In this document: piece after piece, positions 60,277-63,714 of the stretch
Numbering within the stretch: the stretch's first letter is position 1
Layout: the number at the start of each line of letters is the position of its first letter
NCBI GenBank assembly: GCA_017527155.1
Contig: JAFXQI010000029.1
Span: 1 to 63,714, forward strand
Source: Kiritimatiellia bacterium
Lineage (GTDB): Bacteria > Verrucomicrobiota > Kiritimatiellia > CAIQIC01 > Lenti-01
DNA length: 63,714 nt
Direction: 5' to 3'
Position numbers and translations under genes: made by a program
Notes under the pieces: generated by a model
The model's input: the letters and a program-made list of their open reading frames with translations, nothing else
Told to the model about the DNA's origin: nothing
Database searches by the model: none

Positions 60277-60404
60277 GGGATAGCGTTAACCTCGTGGTTG
60301 ACGATGGGGGAACATACCCTACCCGGATGCGGCTGGCAAGCATTTTGTTTTGGTTTTTCCGCAGGCGGGACCGGGGCGGCGCGGAGGGAGGGAGGGCGGG
60401 CGTT

Positions 60405-60467
60405 TTTTCATGGGGGGCAGGATGGGGGAAAACAGGGAAAAATGTCCGTGTTTTCCGTAATCTCAAG
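60405..60467 (-). promoter_or_regulatory. Dispersed leader element, tag B
   Basis: On the minus strand: GAGATTACGGAAAACACGG (tag B), ATTTTTCCCTG, TTTTCCCCC, ATCCTGCCCCCCATGAAA. The ATG at 60411 opens a 30-codon frame without recognisable features. The next gene on this strand is tRNA-Leu. Confidence 0.65.
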
Positions 60468-60506
60468 AGTGTTTCCGGAGGCGGGGGAGAGCTCGGGGCA
60501 GCGGGG

Positions 60507-61888
<1,382 letters not shown>

Positions 61889-61892
<4 letters not shown>

Positions 61893-63298
61893 GGCTTCTC
61901 CTCGGGGTGTGGGGCGGCGGCAGCGGCGGCGCGCGGGAATTCCATGCGCAAGCGGGCGCCGCTACGGCCGTCGCGCGGATCGACGGCATCCAGCCGCCCC
62001 CCCGCGTGTTCGACCGCGAGCCGCGCCATGAACAGGCCCAGGCCGGTCCCCTGCGGGCGGGTCGTGTAGAACATGTCGAAAACCTTCGCGCGCGCGGACC
62101 GCGGGATGCCGGGCCCGTTGTCCTCGACTTCCAGCGCGACACGGGGGGCGTCCGGAGCGGCCTCCACCGCGAGCCGTACCGGTCCCGGCGCGCGCCCGTG
62201 CTGCAGCGCGTTCAGCAGCAGGTTCAGGATGGCCCGCTGGATGCCCGCCGACGGGCCCGCGATGGGCGCCGGACCGTCCGGGAGGTCGAGGTCCAGCCCC
62301 ATTCCCGCGGCTTCGTAGCGGGGGGCGATCGTCTCCGCGCATTCGCGCGCGCAGGCGGCGAGGTCGGCGCGGTCGGCGGCGGCGGCGGCGGAGCGGTCCG
62401 GCCGCGCGAGCGTGAGGAACTCCCGGAAGACCGTGTCCATCCGGTCGAGCGTGTGCCGCATCCGTCCCGCGAGTTCCGCGACGCGCGCCGGGCGGGCGCC
62501 GGGCCCCTTCGCGGCTTCCTTCTCCAGCATCTGCGCATCGAGCCGCAGACTCGACATCGGATTGCGGAAATCGTGCACGATCCCGTTCGCGAGCATGCCC
62601 GAGAACGCCAGATGCTCCTCGCGGCGGCGCGCCCGCTCCCGCGCCTCCTCGCGGCGGGCGACCCACGCCACGAGCGCCAGGCACAGCGCGAAGGCCGCGC
62701 CGACCGTCGCCAGGCCGAGCCGGTACATCGAATCGATCGCGCGCACCGCCGTCCACTCCTCGCGCTCCACCGCGCGCCGGGCGAAGCCCGCCTCCAGTTC
62801 CAGCGGAGCGCCGCCGGACGCCGCCGGTTCCAGCACCGCCGTGAACGTCACCACCTGCACCCCGTCCGCCTCTCCCCCGTCCGCCAGCAGACGCCGCCCC
62901 ATCCGTACGGGCCCCGCCAGCCGCACCCCGGACGCCTCCGCATCCTCTCCGCCGCCCGACTCCTGGAACAACGTATCCCCACCCTGCCGCACCGCCACGA
63001 ACGCCAGATCCGGTTCCGCCCCCCGCAGCGATTCCACCCATCCCGCGAAGGCCCCCCATCCGCCGCCGCGCCCCGCGGCCGCTTCCGCCGCGCCCCGCGC
63101 GAGCCCCAGCGCCAGCCACTGGCCGCGTTCCGCCACCGACTGCGCGGCGGCCTGCCGCGCCGTGCGGTCGTGCCAATGCCGCAACCCGACGAGTCCCGCG
63201 GCGGCGAGCGCGGCGGCGGCCGCCACCCATGCGGCGGCCGCCCAGGCAAACGGCATCCGCCTCGTCCTGCGCTGTTCCATCCAGTCCATGCATCCCAT
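61889..63298 (-). CDS. NtrB-type sensor histidine kinase
   Basis: This 469-residue protein has a membrane helix at about 19-39 and a second at about 193-213 with an extracytosolic sensor domain between. The dimerisation domain has VHDFRNPMSSLRLDAQM (phosphorylated His242) and the ATP-binding domain NLLLNALQHG, DNGPGIP and GTGLGLFMA. It phosphorylates the NtrC-type partner encoded next. The signal is unknown. Its ATG at 63298 lies one base after the stop of a 28-codon frame that begins in a leader element. Confidence 0.93.
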
Positions 63299-63299
63299 T

Positions 63300-63386
63300 C
63301 TATCCCCGGACCCGCCCCCCGCAAGCCCGGAGTGGGGAGCCCTCCAAGAGGCGGCAAGGGGGGCGGGGACGGGAAATCGTGTTCAT
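63300..63386 (-). CDS. Possible 28-codon upstream frame before the sensor kinase
   Basis: An ATG that is the end of the leader element (63386) opens a 28-codon frame of basic, Pro/Gly/Arg-rich composition (MNTISRPRPP...). Its TAG (63300-63302) is separated from the kinase ATG by one base. This is typical spacing for translational coupling. No ribosome binding site precedes the ATG; the composition does not look like a real peptide. It could be chance. Confidence 0.3.
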   Translation of the reverse strand: MNTISRPRPPCRLLEGSPLRACGGRVRG

Positions 63387-63441
63387 GGGATGGAGAAAGG
63401 GTGGAAAACAGCGAAAAACCGACATGTTTCCCGTAATCTCA
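63382..63441 (-). promoter_or_regulatory. Dispersed leader element, tag B, in front of the sensor kinase
   Basis: On the minus strand: GAGATTACGGGAAACATG (tag B), TCGGTTTTTCGCTG, TTTTCCACCC, TTTCTCCATCCCATGAAC. It points to the kinase gene 83 bases downstream. Confidence 0.65.
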
Positions 63442-63461
63442 AATGACAGGCGCGATGACGG

Positions 63462-63487
63462 GAAAGGCGGCCCGGGAGGGGCCGCCT
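63462..63487 (-). terminator. Hairpin after the 63.5-kb partial gene
   Basis: AGGCGGCCC and GGGCCGCCT form a strong stem with a short loop. On the minus strand TTTCCC follows. It lies 26 bases after the stop of the partial gene. Confidence 0.45.
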
Positions 63488-63512
63488 GGCAGGGTTGGAG
63501 ATGGAGGAGGGC

Positions 63513-63714
63513 TCAGCGCTTGATGACGATCTTGCGGTGGACGGGAGCCGCCGGGGCCGGAGCCGCGGCAGGAGCGGCCGGAGCCGCGGGGGCGGCGGCC
63601 GGAGCGGGAGCGGGAGCGGGGGCCGCGGCGGGAGCGGCGGCGGGGCGGTTGTTGAGCTTGATGGTGATGCGCGGGCGGCCGCCGGCGGCCGGGGCGGCCG
63701 GGGCCGGGGACGGC
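63513..63714 (-). CDS. C-terminal fragment of an Ala/Pro-rich protein
   Basis: Sixty-six codons before a TGA at 63513-63515 are open to the window edge. The sequence is almost only Ala and Pro, with two similar basic beta-like words, RITIKLNNRP and RKIVIKR, at either end. Ala/Pro linkers of this kind connect folded domains in secreted or envelope proteins. The gene begins outside the window, so family and function cannot be read. Confidence 0.6.
   Translation of the reverse strand, partial: PSPAPAAPAAGGRPRITIKLNNRPAAAPAAAPAPAPAPAAAPAAPAAPAAAPAPAAPVHRKIVIKR

Overview
This is a 63.7 kb GC-rich chromosomal window, probably from a Kiritimatiellota/Verrucomicrobiota (PVC) bacterium. That guess rests on gene style and on very repeat-dense spacers, because no rRNA lies in the window to confirm it. 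Nothing looks like a plasmid, prophage or complete insertion sequence. Most genes are housekeeping, and the accessory signal sits in the intergenic DNA.

Layout. 0-2 kb: end of an unknown gene, a family 2 glycosyltransferase and an SPFH/prohibitin-like membrane protein. 2.7-8.1 kb: a secreted BspA-type leucine-rich repeat protein, then 1.4 kb of inverted repeats, an AT-richer lipoprotein and two small membrane proteins. 8.3-11.7 kb: the cell-shape genes mreC, mreD and PBP2. 12-15.2 kb: an endonuclease/exonuclease/phosphatase-fold protein and a phospholipase D-like protein. 15.8-22 kb (minus): a secreted coiled-coil protein, an anti-sigma-like protein, an ECF sigma factor, peptide deformylase, a ParB-like protein, a YejA-like solute-binding protein and an unknown protein. 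22.2-26.2 kb (plus): family protein 1, SRP RNA, dnaX, recR and a lipoate/octanoate transferase. 26.3-34.7 kb (minus): recO, ybeY, HMG-CoA reductase, two TPR proteins, a coiled-coil protein, a YejE-like permease and tadA. 34.9-41.8 kb: an FGE-like lipoprotein, a membrane protein, rsmI, grpE and a large permease/hybrid histidine kinase fusion. 42-48.2 kb: a Whirly-like protein, truB, an EamA transporter, a PTS IIA protein, an IspD-like enzyme and family protein 2. 48.3-63.7 kb: a glycosyltransferase, three tRNAs, a DPM1-like glycosyltransferase with a UbiA-family prenyltransferase and TrkA, outer-membrane and lipoprotein genes, an M48 protease, rnc, a redoxin-like protein and an NtrB/NtrC-type two-component pair.

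The most unusual feature is a dispersed element of about 55-65 bp, with nine good copies and some decayed ones. It runs from a variable tag, through an A/T-rich GGAAAA...TTTTCC hairpin, to a CCTCCC-ATG-AA end. Three tag types exist. Seven of the nine copies lie upstream of, and point towards, a gene on the same strand: family proteins 1 and 2, truB, grpE, ybeY, the NtrB-like kinase and a small secreted protein. Family proteins 1 and 2 are paralogs. Each has a leader with its own tag and a perfect inverted copy of that same tag near its 3' end. Other repeats are two classes of miniature inverted-repeat element (one inserted into another repeat with a visible 4-bp duplication), a double-hairpin REP-like element and arrays of a 19-bp palindrome.
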